Source: Caulobacter sp. Root343
GTDB taxonomy: Bacteria; Pseudomonadota; Alphaproteobacteria; Caulobacterales; Caulobacteraceae
Reading direction: 5' to 3'
Assembly (NCBI RefSeq): GCF_001425745.1
Contig: NZ_LMDF01000002.1
Location: 264 to 64,263 of the forward strand
Length of the DNA stretch: 64,000 bases
The first letter of the stretch is position 1. Each line of letters starts with the position of its first letter. The translations under genes were made by a program, and so were the position numbers. The notes beneath the pieces are model-generated. The model did no database searches and had not been told where the DNA came from. It worked only from the letters and a program-made list of their open reading frames with translations. Positions 45,493-55,451 of the stretch are shown here, one piece after another.

Positions 45493-46230
45493 TCAGCGAG
45501 CCGGGCTGGCGGCCGCGCACGGATGGGCCCCGTCGCGCATGCCTTCGACCCACAGGGGCTCGACATAGCGGCCGTCGGCGCGGAAGCCGGGCGCGCAGCC
45601 GTCGGGCGTGTTGTCGCCCCGGCCGGGGCCGCCGGACATCACCGACAGGGCGACGGACTGGCGCTCGCCGCCGCGCGCGCGCAGGCCACGGCCGTAACCG
45701 TAGCCGCCATAGCCGCCGTAACCGTCATAGTAGCCGCCGGGGCCGTAGCCATACGGATCGGCGATATAGCCGCCGTTCTTGCCGAAGTTGGTCTGGGAGA
45801 CGGCGATGCCGACCGTGGTGGTCTCGCCCACCGGGATCAGGGCCGTGGCGTAGGCGCTGCGGTAGCCGCCAGTGCCGACCGAGACGCCCATCGAGCCGTG
45901 CACCTTGCGCTTGCCGTCCTCGTCCCGGTCGGCCGGGAGCAGGCCGCGTGGGCCGTCGTCGTACTGCGGGGTCGGATTGGCGGCGAGGAAGGCGGCGACC
46001 TGTTCCTGCGTGGTCAGCGGCCGGGAGGCGGTGGTCGCGACCGGCGCGGGGGTCTGGGCCGCGGCGGCGGCCAGGGCGGCGGCGGTCGGCTTGGCTTGCG
46101 CCGTGGCGATGACTTCGTCGTCGGGAGCGGTGGTCGCGAAGGCGGGACCGGCCAGGACGGCTGCGGCGCCCAGGGTTGCGGCGCCCAGAGTTGCGGCGCG
46201 AAGGGCGATAATCGCGAGATAGGGCCGCAT
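45493..46230 (-). CDS. Secreted protein with Gly/Tyr-rich segment
   Basis: 245 residues. Signal peptide with core ALRAATLGAATLGAAAVLAG and site near AFATT. The mature protein has an Ala/Pro-rich linker, a conserved-looking beta region (VHGSMGVSVGTGGYRSAYA), a Gly/Tyr-rich stretch of repeated GYG units (about 165-190) and three cysteines near the end. Family not recognised. The ATG at 46230 is preceded by GGAG; an in-frame GTG four codons earlier has no ribosome site. Likely periplasmic or surface-associated. Confidence 0.7.
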   Translation of the reverse strand: MRPYLAIIALRAATLGAATLGAAAVLAGPAFATTAPDDEVIATAQAKPTAAALAAAAAQTPAPVATTASRPLTTQEQVAAFLAANPTPQYDDGPRGLLPADRDEDGKRKVHGSMGVSVGTGGYRSAYATALIPVGETTTVGIAVSQTNFGKNGGYIADPYGYGPGGYYDGYGGYGGYGYGRGLRARGGERQSVALSVMSGGPGRGDNTPDGCAPGFRADGRYVEPLWVEGMRDGAHPCAAASPAR

Positions 46231-46340
46231 GGTACGCTCCACGATGACAGGGCTGACACCCTAGAGCGCCAAGCCAGCGCAATTAGGGCGCTTTTGTTGC
46301 CGGGGCGCAAGCTGAGCTTATTTTCCGGGACGTTCCGGCG

Positions 46341-47405
46341 TCAGAGGGTTTTCAGCCCTTCCTCCAGCGCCGCCATGTCGGGCGGCAGGGGCGTTTCGAA
46401 GCGCAGGGACTCGCCGGTGATCGGATGGACGAAACCCAGCACCGCCGCGTGCAGCGCTTGGCGCTTCAAGCCCGCCGCCGCGATTTGCTCGCGCACGGGC
46501 GCCGCCGGCGAACTGGCGCCATAGACGCTATCGCCCAGGCAGGGCGAGCCCTTGCTGGCCATGTGGACGCGGATCTGGTGGGTGCGGCCCGTCTCCAGCC
46601 GGCAGGCGACGCGGGCGGCCAGCGGCTTGTCGCTCGGCCGATTGCCTTGAGATCCGAACACGGCCTCGACCGTGTAGTGGGTGATCGCCTCGCGACCGCC
46701 GGACTTCAGCACCGCCATCTTCTTGCGGTCGGTCGGCGAGCGGCCCAGGCGAGTCTCGATCGTGCCGATGGCGGGCGACGGCGCGCCGCGCGTCAGGGCG
46801 ATGTAGAGGCGGTCGATGTCGTGGGTCGAGAACAGCGCCGACAGGCCCTTGTGCGCCGCGTCCGTCTTGGCCGCGACCATGACGCCCGAGGTGTCCTTGT
46901 CCAGCCGGTGGACGATGCCTGGCCGCGCCACACCGCCGACACCCGACAGGCTGTCGCCGCAGTGGTGCAGCAGGGCGTTGACCAGGGTGCCGGTCAGGCT
47001 GCCCGGCGCCGGGTGGGCGGCCATGCCGGCCGGCTTGTCGACCACGATCAGGTGCTGGTCCTCGTAAAGGACGGTCAGCGGGATGGCCTCGGGCTCGGGC
47101 TCGGCCGGGGTCGGGGGCGGCACCAGCAGGGTGTAGGTCCCGGTCCGGGCCTTGCGCGCGGCGTCAGTGATCGGCTGGCCGTCCAGCGAGAGGCGGCCCT
47201 CGCCGATCAGGGCCTGCAGGCGGGCGCGCGACAGGTCGGGGAACAGCGGGGCCAGGACCTTGTCGAGGCGCTGGCCGGCCAGGGCGTCCGGCAGGTCGGC
47301 GGTCAGCAGCTGGCCTTCCTCCGGACCATCCGTTTCCGAGGCGCCCTCGTCCAGGATCTCGTCGTCGAGTCTGTCTTCCGACCTGTCGTCCACTGGGGGT
47401 TTCAT
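46341..47405 (-). CDS. rluD: RluD-type 23S rRNA pseudouridine synthase
   Basis: 354 residues: an acidic N-terminal tail, an S4 RNA-binding domain (GQRLDKVLAPLFPDLSRARLQ), and the catalytic domain with GIVHRLDKDTSGVM, where the Asp of HRLDKDTSG is the nucleophile. LETGRTHQIRVHM is also present. RluD makes pseudouridines in helix 69 of 23S rRNA; the choice of RluD over RluC is by S4 presence and overall pattern. The ATG at 47405 was preferred over an in-frame GTG at 47438. It is divergent from phoD across 206 bases in which nothing was recognised. Confidence 0.9.
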   Translation of the reverse strand: MKPPVDDRSEDRLDDEILDEGASETDGPEEGQLLTADLPDALAGQRLDKVLAPLFPDLSRARLQALIGEGRLSLDGQPITDAARKARTGTYTLLVPPPTPAEPEPEAIPLTVLYEDQHLIVVDKPAGMAAHPAPGSLTGTLVNALLHHCGDSLSGVGGVARPGIVHRLDKDTSGVMVAAKTDAAHKGLSALFSTHDIDRLYIALTRGAPSPAIGTIETRLGRSPTDRKKMAVLKSGGREAITHYTVEAVFGSQGNRPSDKPLAARVACRLETGRTHQIRVHMASKGSPCLGDSVYGASSPAAPVREQIAAAGLKRQALHAAVLGFVHPITGESLRFETPLPPDMAALEEGLKTL

Positions 47406-47611
47406 CGCTCCGTCACACACTCGTCGCGTCGCCGACACGCCGCATGCCTACGGCCGAGGTCGAATATCGTTCAGACGGGATAGTCGATGCGGGCGTTCCG
47501 CACCACCGCGCTGTCGACCGCCGATCCGCCGGTCGCGGCTCGACAGTCGCCTCCATCCTGTTGTTTCGTGCGGACGGCGTGGACCGCGAGGCCGCGCCTG
47601 GAGGGCAATTC

Positions 47612-49327
47612 ATGACCATCGACCGCCGCAAGGTTCTGGGCCTGCTGGGCCTGTCGGGCGCCGCCGCCAGTGAGGCCGCCGCCGCCCCGATCAACTGGTA
47701 CAAGGGCCCGGTGGCGTTCGAGCACGGGGTGGCCAGCGGCGATCCCGACGCGCATTCAGTGATCTTCTGGACCCGGGTGACGCCCAAGCAGGCCACGACC
47801 GGTGATATCGACCTGGATCTTGAGGTCGCCGCCGATCCGGACTTCAAGACGATGATCAACACCAGCATGGGCCTGCGCGCCCGCGCCAGCCGCGATTGGA
47901 CGGTCAAGCACGACATGGACGGCAACGGGCTGAAGCCGGGGACCGAGTACTGGTACCGCTTCAAGGCCCGCAACCAGGAGGGCGGCGTCGCGACCTCGCC
48001 GGTTGGACGCACCCGCACCCTGCCGGCCGGCAAGACCAAGGACGTCGTCCTGGCGGTGGTCTCCTGCAGCCTATATCCGCACGGCTACTTCAACGCCTAC
48101 GACGCCATCGCCAAGCTGCCGCGCGTCGACGCGGTCGTGCACCTGGGCGACTACATCTACGAGTATGGCGGCGCGCCGGGCGACTACGGCATGAAGTCGC
48201 CGGTCTCGAAGACGCGCATGCCCGACCCGGTCCACGAGATCGTGACGCTGGACGACTATCGCCGCCGCCACGCCCAGTGCAAGACCGACCCCGCCACCCA
48301 GGCCGCCCACGCTCGCGCGCCGTGGATCGTGGTCTGGGACGACCACGAGACCGCCGACAACAGCTGGATCGGCGGGGCCGAGAACCACGATCCCAAGACG
48401 GAAGGCGACTGGGCCGCGCGCAAGGCCGCCGCCCTGAAGGCCTACTACGAGTGGATGCCGATCGCCGACACCGGGCCGGGCAGCCTTCCCGAGGCGGCTT
48501 GGCGCGGCTTCCAGTTCGGCGATGTCGCCAGCCTGTTGATGGTCGAGACGCGGCTGTCGGCCCGCACCCACGAACTGGACTACGATGTCGACATGCCGAT
48601 GGTCGACGGCAAGCCCGACGTCGCCGCCTTCACCGCCAAGTGGAAGGACGGCGCCCACCGGATGATGGGCGAGGGCCAGGAGCAGTGGCTGGCCTCGCAG
48701 GTCGGCGCCTCGGTCAAGGCCAACACCGCCTGGCAGGTGCTGGGCAACCAGGTGGTCATGGCCCGCGTCGCGGCCCCGGACCTGAAGGCGACCATGGGTG
48801 AGGAGACGTTCGCCGCCCTGCTGGCCAAGCTGCCCGAATATGTCCGCAAGCGCGTCGCCCAGACGGTGTCGATGTCGGCCTATGACATCCCTTCGAACCT
48901 GGACGCCTGGGACGGTTATCCGGCCGATCGCCAGCGGGTCTACGACATTCTTACGGCGGCCAAGGCCCGGCCGATCGTGCTGGCGGGCGACAGTCACATG
49001 TTCTGGGCCAACGAGCTGTGGGACGACGCGGGCAAGACCCGCGTGGCGGCCGAGTTCGGCGCGACCTCGGTCACCTCGCCAGGCTATGGCGACGTCCTGC
49101 CCGACGTGCCGCTGGGCGAGGCCTTCGTGCGGCGGAACAAGGAAGTGAAATACGTCCACCCCAGCGCCAAGGGCTTCCTGCTGCTGACCCTGGAGCACGG
49201 CAAGGCGACGGGCGAGCTGGTGGCGGTGTCGACGATCTTCGAGCCGACCTACGAGACCAGCGTGCTGAAGCGCTTCGTGGTGACGCCGGCCGGCGGTGGC
49301 GGGGTCGAGGCGCTGAAGGAGATCTAA
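47612..49327 (+). CDS. phoD: PhoD-type alkaline phosphatase/phosphodiesterase
   Basis: 571 residues. The N-terminus MTIDRRKVLGLLGLSG is a Tat-type signal (twin arginine), expected for metal-loaded PhoD. Motifs: SCSLYPHGYFNAYDAIA, HLGDYIYEYG, WDDHETADNSW and LAGDSHMFWA, which supply the metal ligands of the family. It hydrolyses phosphomono- and diesters in the periplasm. The ATG at 47612 follows GGAGGG and begins the signal; longer upstream frames are not conserved. The stop is followed by a palindromic repeat. Confidence 0.92.
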   Translation: MTIDRRKVLGLLGLSGAAASEAAAAPINWYKGPVAFEHGVASGDPDAHSVIFWTRVTPKQATTGDIDLDLEVAADPDFKTMINTSMGLRARASRDWTVKHDMDGNGLKPGTEYWYRFKARNQEGGVATSPVGRTRTLPAGKTKDVVLAVVSCSLYPHGYFNAYDAIAKLPRVDAVVHLGDYIYEYGGAPGDYGMKSPVSKTRMPDPVHEIVTLDDYRRRHAQCKTDPATQAAHARAPWIVVWDDHETADNSWIGGAENHDPKTEGDWAARKAAALKAYYEWMPIADTGPGSLPEAAWRGFQFGDVASLLMVETRLSARTHELDYDVDMPMVDGKPDVAAFTAKWKDGAHRMMGEGQEQWLASQVGASVKANTAWQVLGNQVVMARVAAPDLKATMGEETFAALLAKLPEYVRKRVAQTVSMSAYDIPSNLDAWDGYPADRQRVYDILTAAKARPIVLAGDSHMFWANELWDDAGKTRVAAEFGATSVTSPGYGDVLPDVPLGEAFVRRNKEVKYVHPSAKGFLLLTLEHGKATGELVAVSTIFEPTYETSVLKRFVVTPAGGGGVEALKEI

Positions 49328-49339
49328 GGAGTATCTTTC

Positions 49340-49475
49340 CTCCCCCTCTGGGGGAGGGGGACCGGCGAACGCCGGTGGAGGGGCCCTGTGAGGCGGCGAA
49401 TTCAATACCGCTTCCGCGACCCCCTCCGTCTCGCTGCGTATTCGCAGCGATCCACCTCCCCCTAATGGGAAGGAG
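49340..49475. repeat. Modular palindromic repeat, convergent arrangement
   Basis: Forward unit: hairpin 49340-49356 (CTCCCCC arms), hairpin 49361-49376 (ACCGGC arms), tail GGAGGGGC at 49377-49384. Reverse unit: CCCCCTCC at 49420-49427, hairpin 49432-49449 (CGCTGCG arms), and a C5-type hairpin to 49475. It sits between the ends of the convergent phoD and LysE-type genes. The sequence TATCTTTCCT occurs on both sides, at 49332-49341 and 49479-49488. Confidence 0.75.
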
Positions 49476-49486
49476 AGTTATCTTTC

Positions 49487-50113
49487 CTACCGCCGCTCCA
49501 GCGCCAACCTCAGCCCGAACGCCACGAAGACCCCGCCGGTGATCCGGTCCAGCCAACGCACCACCGCGGCCTCGCGCAGCAGGCCGGCGATTGGCACGGT
49601 CGCGGCGATCAGGGCGGCGAACCATAGCAGGCCCTCGACCACGTGGATCGAGGTCAGCAGCAGGCCAAACCGCGCCGGATCGACGCCGGCCGGCATGAAC
49701 TGGGGCAGGAACGACACGTAGAAGATCCCGACCTTGGGATTGAGCAGGTTGGTCAGCAGGCCCCGGTGCATGGCGGTGAGCGGGCCGGCGTCGACGGCGC
49801 TCATTTCCCCCGGCTCGAACCGGTCGCGCGGCTTGAGGATCATCCGGACCCCGGTCCAGGCGAGATAGGCCGCCCCGGCCCATTTCAGCACCCTGTAGGC
49901 CAGTTCGGACGCGGTCAGCAGCGCCCCGACGCCGAACGAGGCCGCCGCGCCCCAGACCAGGCAACCCAGGCCGATGCCGATCGCGGCTCCCGCCGCCCGT
50001 CGCGGGCCCTCGGCGGCGGCGGTGCGGATGACGAGGGCGGTGTCGAGACCGGGGGTCAGGGTCAGCAGGCCGGCGGCCAGGCTGAAGGCGATCAGCGCCT
50101 CTTGGGTCGTCAT
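49487..50113 (-). CDS. LysE-family amino-acid exporter
   Basis: 208 residues with about six hydrophobic segments. The N-terminal signature LTPGLDTALVIRTAAAEGPRRA (GLD in place of the common GPD/GPN) and GLLTNLLNPKVGIFYVSFLPQF define the LysE/RhtB group of inner-membrane amino-acid or metabolite exporters. ATG 50113 was chosen as the start of homology, with GGAG 11 bases away. Divergent from the acyltransferase gene across 55 bases. Substrate unknown. Confidence 0.88.
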   Translation of the reverse strand: MTTQEALIAFSLAAGLLTLTPGLDTALVIRTAAAEGPRRAAGAAIGIGLGCLVWGAAASFGVGALLTASELAYRVLKWAGAAYLAWTGVRMILKPRDRFEPGEMSAVDAGPLTAMHRGLLTNLLNPKVGIFYVSFLPQFMPAGVDPARFGLLLTSIHVVEGLLWFAALIAATVPIAGLLREAAVVRWLDRITGGVFVAFGLRLALERR

Positions 50114-50168
50114 CGGCCGCGCGTCTCCGAAAGAGCTTTCTTCAACCAATCCATGGTCTGCTAGGCCC

Positions 50169-51242
50169 ATGACCGCAAGCCGCATCCCAGGCCTGGACGC
50201 CCTTCGCGGCCTGGCCGCCCTGCTGGTTCTGGCCTACCACGCGCGAGGCCTGGCCCTGCCGCAGGCGGCGCTGGCGCACGGCTATCTGGCCGTCGACCTG
50301 TTCTTCGTGATCAGTGGTTTCGTGCTGGCGCGGGCCTACGGCGCGGGCTTGGCGGCGGGCGAGGGCGCGCGCTTCATGATCCGGCGGCTGAAGCGTCTCT
50401 ATCCGATGGCGCTGCTGGGCCTGCTGCTGGGCGCGGCGATCTGGTTGGCCCGGGGCAGGGATCCGACCTCGATGGTCGTGCTGATGATGTTTGGCCTGGT
50501 CTTCGTTCCCTTCACCGCGGGCAGCGACGCTTTCCCGCTGAACGGGCCCCAGTGGTCGCTGATGTGGGAGTTGGCGGCCAATCTAGTCTATGCCTTCGTC
50601 GCGCCGTGGCTGACGACGCGCCGGCTGGTGCTGCTGGTCCTGGCTGGCGGCGTGGCCCATGCCGTGCTGGTCGTCGCGCGAGGGACCGGCTCGCTGGGAC
50701 ACGATGGCCATACGTGGTGGACCGGCGCGCCGCGCGTGATCTTCGGCTTCTTCGCCGGCGTGCTGCTGGCCCGGTTGGCGGCCGAACGGCGCCTGAAAGT
50801 GCCGGCCGCGCCGATCATCGCGATCCTGGCGGCGGTGGTCCTGGTTCTATCGCCGCCGGTTCCGGAAGGCGCGCGCGCCGCCTTCGATTTGGTGGCGGCG
50901 CTCGCGATCCTTCCGCTGCTGGTCGCCTCGGCGGCCCAAGTGACGGTTCAGGCGACGGTCGGGCGGCTGCGTCCGTTGCTCGACGGCCTGGCGGGGGCCT
51001 CCTACGCCCTCTATGCCCTGCACATTCCGATCATCCGGGGTCTGGACGACCTGGCGCGCGGCCTGCCCGACGGCTGGGCGCGCTGGAGCGTCAACGCTCT
51101 GGCGATCCCGCTGGCGCTGGGCGCGGCCTGGGCGGCGCATCGCTGGTTCGAGCCTTGGGCGGCGAAGGCGCTTCGCAAGAAGCGTCTCGGGGGTGAGGTT
51201 CAGGGCCTCTCGACCAGCGCCCCGTCCTCCAGCACCCTGTAG
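50169..51242 (+). CDS. Acyltransferase-3 (OafA/OatA-like) membrane protein
   Basis: 357 residues, about ten membrane helices. It starts with the family pattern [21 protein letters not shown], with the catalytic-type His in AYHARG, followed by [14 protein letters not shown]. These proteins O-acetylate or O-acylate sugars of surface polysaccharides at the inner membrane. The last 43 bases overlap the end of the convergent hisI gene. Target glycan unknown. Confidence 0.88.
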   Translation: MTASRIPGLDALRGLAALLVLAYHARGLALPQAALAHGYLAVDLFFVISGFVLARAYGAGLAAGEGARFMIRRLKRLYPMALLGLLLGAAIWLARGRDPTSMVVLMMFGLVFVPFTAGSDAFPLNGPQWSLMWELAANLVYAFVAPWLTTRRLVLLVLAGGVAHAVLVVARGTGSLGHDGHTWWTGAPRVIFGFFAGVLLARLAAERRLKVPAAPIIAILAAVVLVLSPPVPEGARAAFDLVAALAILPLLVASAAQVTVQATVGRLRPLLDGLAGASYALYALHIPIIRGLDDLARGLPDGWARWSVNALAIPLALGAAWAAHRWFEPWAAKALRKKRLGGEVQGLSTSAPSSSTL

Positions 51243-51598
51243 AAGCACGAGCGGAAACCGACGTGGCAAGCGCCGCCGTCGCCGCGCGGGCGCACCTTCA
51301 GCAGCACCGCGTCCTGGTCGCAGTCGACCCGCAGCTCGACGACGTCCTGTAGCTGACCGCTGGTCTCGCCCTTCTTCCAGAGTTCGTCGCGCGAGCGGCT
51401 GAAATAGTGGGCGATGCTCGTCTCGACCGTCAGCTTCAAGGCCTGATCGTTCATCCAGGCCAGCATCAGGATCTCGCCGGTGTCGGCGTGCTGGGCCACC
51501 GCCACGACCAGGCCGTCGGCGTTGAAGCGCGGCGCGAGGGCGGTTCCGCGCTCCAGGTCGTGCTTGTTGTGGGCTTCGGGGAACAGGTCGGTGCTCAT
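51200..51598 (-). CDS. hisI: Phosphoribosyl-AMP cyclohydrolase
   Basis: 132 residues, the single-domain HisI without HisE. Seen: [28 protein letters not shown], and the zinc/magnesium site [12 protein letters not shown] with a following [13 protein letters not shown]. It opens the adenine ring of PR-AMP, step three of histidine synthesis. Stand-alone here, away from the main his genes; its 3' end overlaps the acyltransferase gene by 43 bases. Confidence 0.95.
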   Translation of the reverse strand: MSTDLFPEAHNKHDLERGTALAPRFNADGLVVAVAQHADTGEILMLAWMNDQALKLTVETSIAHYFSRSRDELWKKGETSGQLQDVVELRVDCDQDAVLLKVRPRGDGGACHVGFRSCFYRVLEDGALVERP

Positions 51599-51648
51599 GG
51601 CGCCACATATGGCGCAGGGGAGGAGCCTGCGCTAGCTTCCCCGCCCGC

Positions 51649-51670
51649 AGAGCCTGCCTGAGCAGGCTCT
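51649..51670. repeat. Hairpin AGAGCCTGC-CTGA-GCAGGCTCT
   Basis: A perfect 9-base-pair stem with a four-base loop, followed on the plus strand by GTTCTTTACAT. It resembles a terminator but the nearest upstream rightward gene ends over 400 bases earlier, with hisI on the other strand between. It may be a leader element of the DUF817 gene or part of a repeat with the next hairpin. Confidence 0.55.
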
Positions 51671-51681
51671 GTTCTTTACAT

Positions 51682-51730
51682 AGAGCGCGTCTGGCGGCGA
51701 AACCGCGCACACTTTCGCCTGACGCGCTCT
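51682..51730. repeat. Long two-arm inverted repeat before the DUF817 gene
   Basis: Outer arms AGAGCGCGTC (51682-51691) and GACGCGCTCT (51721-51730) are perfect complements; inner arms GGCGAAA (51696-51702) and TTTCGCC (51713-51719) also pair. The structure ends 10 bases before the ATG at 51741, so in RNA it would crowd the ribosome site. It may be a dispersed palindrome; no second copy was found here. Confidence 0.6.
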
Positions 51731-51740
51731 AGGGGACGCG

Positions 51741-52625
51741 ATGAATCTGAAAGACCGCATCAAGGCCGCCGTCGCGGCGCTGGACGCTCGGGCCCGGCCC
51801 TGGGCGCTGCGCTCGCGCTGGAACGGCTATGCCTACGAGTTCCTGCTGTTCGGGCTGAAGCAGGCCTGGGCCTGCCTGTTCGGCGCGCTGATGCTGGCCC
51901 TGCTGGTCGGCACCAAGCTGTTGTGGCCCGAGCACGCCGCCATCGCCCGCTACGATTTCCTGGTTCTCGCGTCGGTCGCCATCCAGGCCGCCCTGCTGGC
52001 CCTGAAGCTGGAGCGCTGGGACGAGGCGCTGGTGATCTTCATCTTCCATGTCGTCGGCACGGTCATGGAGCTGTTCAAGACCGCACACGGCTCGTGGATC
52101 TATCCCGAGCCCAGCCTTCTGAGGATCGGCGACGTGCCGCTGTTCACCGGCTTCATGTACGCCTGTGTCGGCAGCTACATCGCCCGGGCCTGGCGCCTGT
52201 TCGACATCACCTTCCAGCGCTATCCGCCGTTCTGGAGCACCCACATCCTGGCGGTGCTGATCTACGCCAACTTTTTCACCCACCACTATGTGACCGACAT
52301 CCGCGTGGGCCTGTTCGCCCTGTCGGCGATCCTGTTCGGGCGCAGCTGGTTCGTGTTCACGCCCGACAAGACGGCTCGGAGGATGCCGATGCTGATGGGC
52401 TTCGTGCTGGTGTCGCTGTTCATCTGGTTCGCCGAGAACCTGGGCACCTTCGCCGGCGCCTGGATCTATCCCAGCCAGCGCGACGGCTGGACGATGGTGC
52501 CGATCGAGAAGATGGGCGCCTGGTACCTGCTGATGCTGATCAGCTTCGTGCTGGTGACCCTGACCCACCGGCCGGTGGATGCGTGCGTGGCCAAGCTCCG
52601 CGAGGGGATCAGGGCGGCGGCTTAG
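51741..52625 (+). CDS. DUF817 integral membrane protein
   Basis: 294 residues with seven or eight hydrophobic segments. Recognised as DUF817 from the pattern EFLLFGLKQAWACLFGALML, FKTAHGSWIYPEPSLL and YANFFTHHYVTDIR. Function is unknown; family members are single inner-membrane proteins. The repeated WIYP motif (GSWIYPEP and GAWIYPSQ) may reflect internal duplication. The start lies 10 bases after a strong hairpin. Convergent with folE across a palindromic repeat. Confidence 0.82.
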   Translation: MNLKDRIKAAVAALDARARPWALRSRWNGYAYEFLLFGLKQAWACLFGALMLALLVGTKLLWPEHAAIARYDFLVLASVAIQAALLALKLERWDEALVIFIFHVVGTVMELFKTAHGSWIYPEPSLLRIGDVPLFTGFMYACVGSYIARAWRLFDITFQRYPPFWSTHILAVLIYANFFTHHYVTDIRVGLFALSAILFGRSWFVFTPDKTARRMPMLMGFVLVSLFIWFAENLGTFAGAWIYPSQRDGWTMVPIEKMGAWYLLMLISFVLVTLTHRPVDACVAKLREGIRAAA

Positions 52626-52635
52626 CGCCTCAGAT

Positions 52636-52748
52636 CCTCCCCCGCGTCGCGGGGGAGGTGGCCCAGAGGGCCGGAGGGGGCCTGCTCGGCCTAGGCAGCA
52701 TTCGCCCCCTCAGTCGCTCCGCGACAGCTCCCCCGCTCGCGGGGGAGC
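52636..52748. repeat. Modular palindromic repeat, convergent arrangement
   Basis: Forward unit: hairpin 52636-52658 (CCTCCCCCGC arms), hairpin 52660-52672 (GGCCC arms), tail GAGGGGGC at 52674-52681. Reverse unit: GCCCCCTC at 52704-52711, which pairs perfectly with that tail, hairpin 52713-52725 (GTCGC arms), and hairpin 52727-52748. It lies between the 3' ends of the DUF817 gene and folE. Confidence 0.8.
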
Positions 52749-52761
52749 ATTTTGATCCGAC

Positions 52762-53397
52762 CTACTTCCGCACCAGATCCATGAACCGCTGCTGCAGGAC
52801 CTTGTCGGTCTTGAACACGCCGCGGAACTGGGTGGTGATCGTCGAGACGTCGTGGTGACGCACGCCGCGGGTGCTCATGCACTGGTGCTCGGCGTCGATC
52901 AGCACGGCGACGCCGGCCGCCGAGAGGTGGTCCTCGATGGCGTCGGCGATCTGCATGGTCATGGTCTCCTGGGTCTGGAGACGCTTGGCGAAGATCTCGA
53001 CCAGGCGCGCCAGCTTGGACAGGCCGACGACCTTGCCGGTCGGCATGTAGGCCACCCAGGCCTTGCCCAGGAACGGCGCCATGTGGTGTTCGCAATGGCT
53101 CTGCACGTCGATGCCGCGCAGCATGACCATGTCGTCATAGCCCTGCACGTCCTCGAAGGTGCGCGACAGCTCCTTGGCCGGATCGCCGTGATAGCCGGCG
53201 AACCATTCGCCATAGGCCTCGACGACGCGCTCGGGCGTGTCGAGCAGGCCTTCGCGGTCGGGATTGTCGCCGGCCCAGGCCAGCAGGGTCCGCACCGCGG
53301 CCATGGCCTCGTCTTTGGTGGGGCGCTGGGCGGGTTCAAGATCAAGACCGGTGTCGTCCGTACCGATCAGGGTTCGCTCGCGGGTCAGTGCGTCCAT
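52762..53397 (-). CDS. folE: GTP cyclohydrolase I
   Basis: 211 residues with the zinc site DVQSHCEHHMAPF and distal Cys in EHQCMSTRGV, plus GVFKTD at the end. It makes dihydroneopterin triphosphate, first step of folate synthesis. The start is uncertain: ATG 53397 has no ribosome site, while an in-frame GTG at 53466 follows AGGAGG by eight bases and would add 23 residues. A hairpin (CCGGAGCG arms, 53431-53451) lies between the two candidates. It is divergent from cysS. Confidence 0.93.
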   Translation of the reverse strand: MDALTRERTLIGTDDTGLDLEPAQRPTKDEAMAAVRTLLAWAGDNPDREGLLDTPERVVEAYGEWFAGYHGDPAKELSRTFEDVQGYDDMVMLRGIDVQSHCEHHMAPFLGKAWVAYMPTGKVVGLSKLARLVEIFAKRLQTQETMTMQIADAIEDHLSAAGVAVLIDAEHQCMSTRGVRHHDVSTITTQFRGVFKTDKVLQQRFMDLVRK

Positions 53398-53577
53398 GTT
53401 GTGAGGAGGTTCTTCCCGGGCTGAGTTGCGCCGGAGCGCCTGTCGCTCCGGAATGACGCGTGCCACCCGTCGCGCCTCCTGCACCAAACAGACGTGGTGA
53501 TCAGGGCGCGTCCTAGCTATATGGGGCCGGCCCCCTCCGGGGGCAACACCTCCGTTACGTCAGGTTGCCGCGACCCA

Positions 53578-54969
<1,392 letters not shown>

Positions 54970-54982
54970 GGGTAGCGAGCCG

Positions 54983-55444
54983 ATGAAGCGCGCCGTCGAA
55001 CACCGTATCGGGGTCCAGGCCCCCGCCGAGGTCGTCTGGGAGGTCATCTCCGACTTCGCGACCTGGAAGGACTGGAACCCGCTCTACCGCAAGGCCGAGG
55101 GGCAGATGAAGATCGGCACGGCCCTGACCCTGGAGCAGCACCTGCCCGGCGAGCCGGCCAAGGTCGTCGCGCCGATGGTCCAGGACTGGGTGCCGTACGA
55201 GCAGCTGCACTGGCGCTCGACCCGCCTGGGCGGCTTCGTGACGGCGATCCGTTATCTCGAGATCGAGAGCATGGGGCCGAACAATTCGACCTTCTCGAAC
55301 GGCGAGCTGTTCATGGGGCTGCTGCTGCGCTTCGTCAGCCGCGACGAGCGTCGCAAGCTGAAGGTCGCATTCACCGAGATGGGCGAGGCCGTCCGCGACC
55401 GCGCCGAGGTGATCTGGTCCGAGCGCCAGAAGAACCCCATCTAA
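54983..55444 (+). CDS. SRPBCC-domain lipid/ligand-binding protein
   Basis: 153 residues with the START/Bet v1-like pattern: HRIGVQAPAEVVWEVISDFATWKDWNPLY at the start, a central beta region, and a long C-terminal helix (EMGEAVRDRAEVIW). Such proteins bind hydrophobic ligands in a deep cavity. It lies 13 bases after cysS and seven before the IscU-like gene, so it is likely co-transcribed. Ligand unknown. Confidence 0.82.
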   Translation: MKRAVEHRIGVQAPAEVVWEVISDFATWKDWNPLYRKAEGQMKIGTALTLEQHLPGEPAKVVAPMVQDWVPYEQLHWRSTRLGGFVTAIRYLEIESMGPNNSTFSNGELFMGLLLRFVSRDERRKLKVAFTEMGEAVRDRAEVIWSERQKNPI

Positions 55445-55451
55445 GAGCGCG

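Noticed and set aside
46262..46300. Hairpin AGCGCC...GGCGCT followed by TTTTGTT
   Set aside because: The T run is on the plus strand, but flanking genes run leftward; the stem is six base pairs with a 15-base loop, too weak for a terminator.
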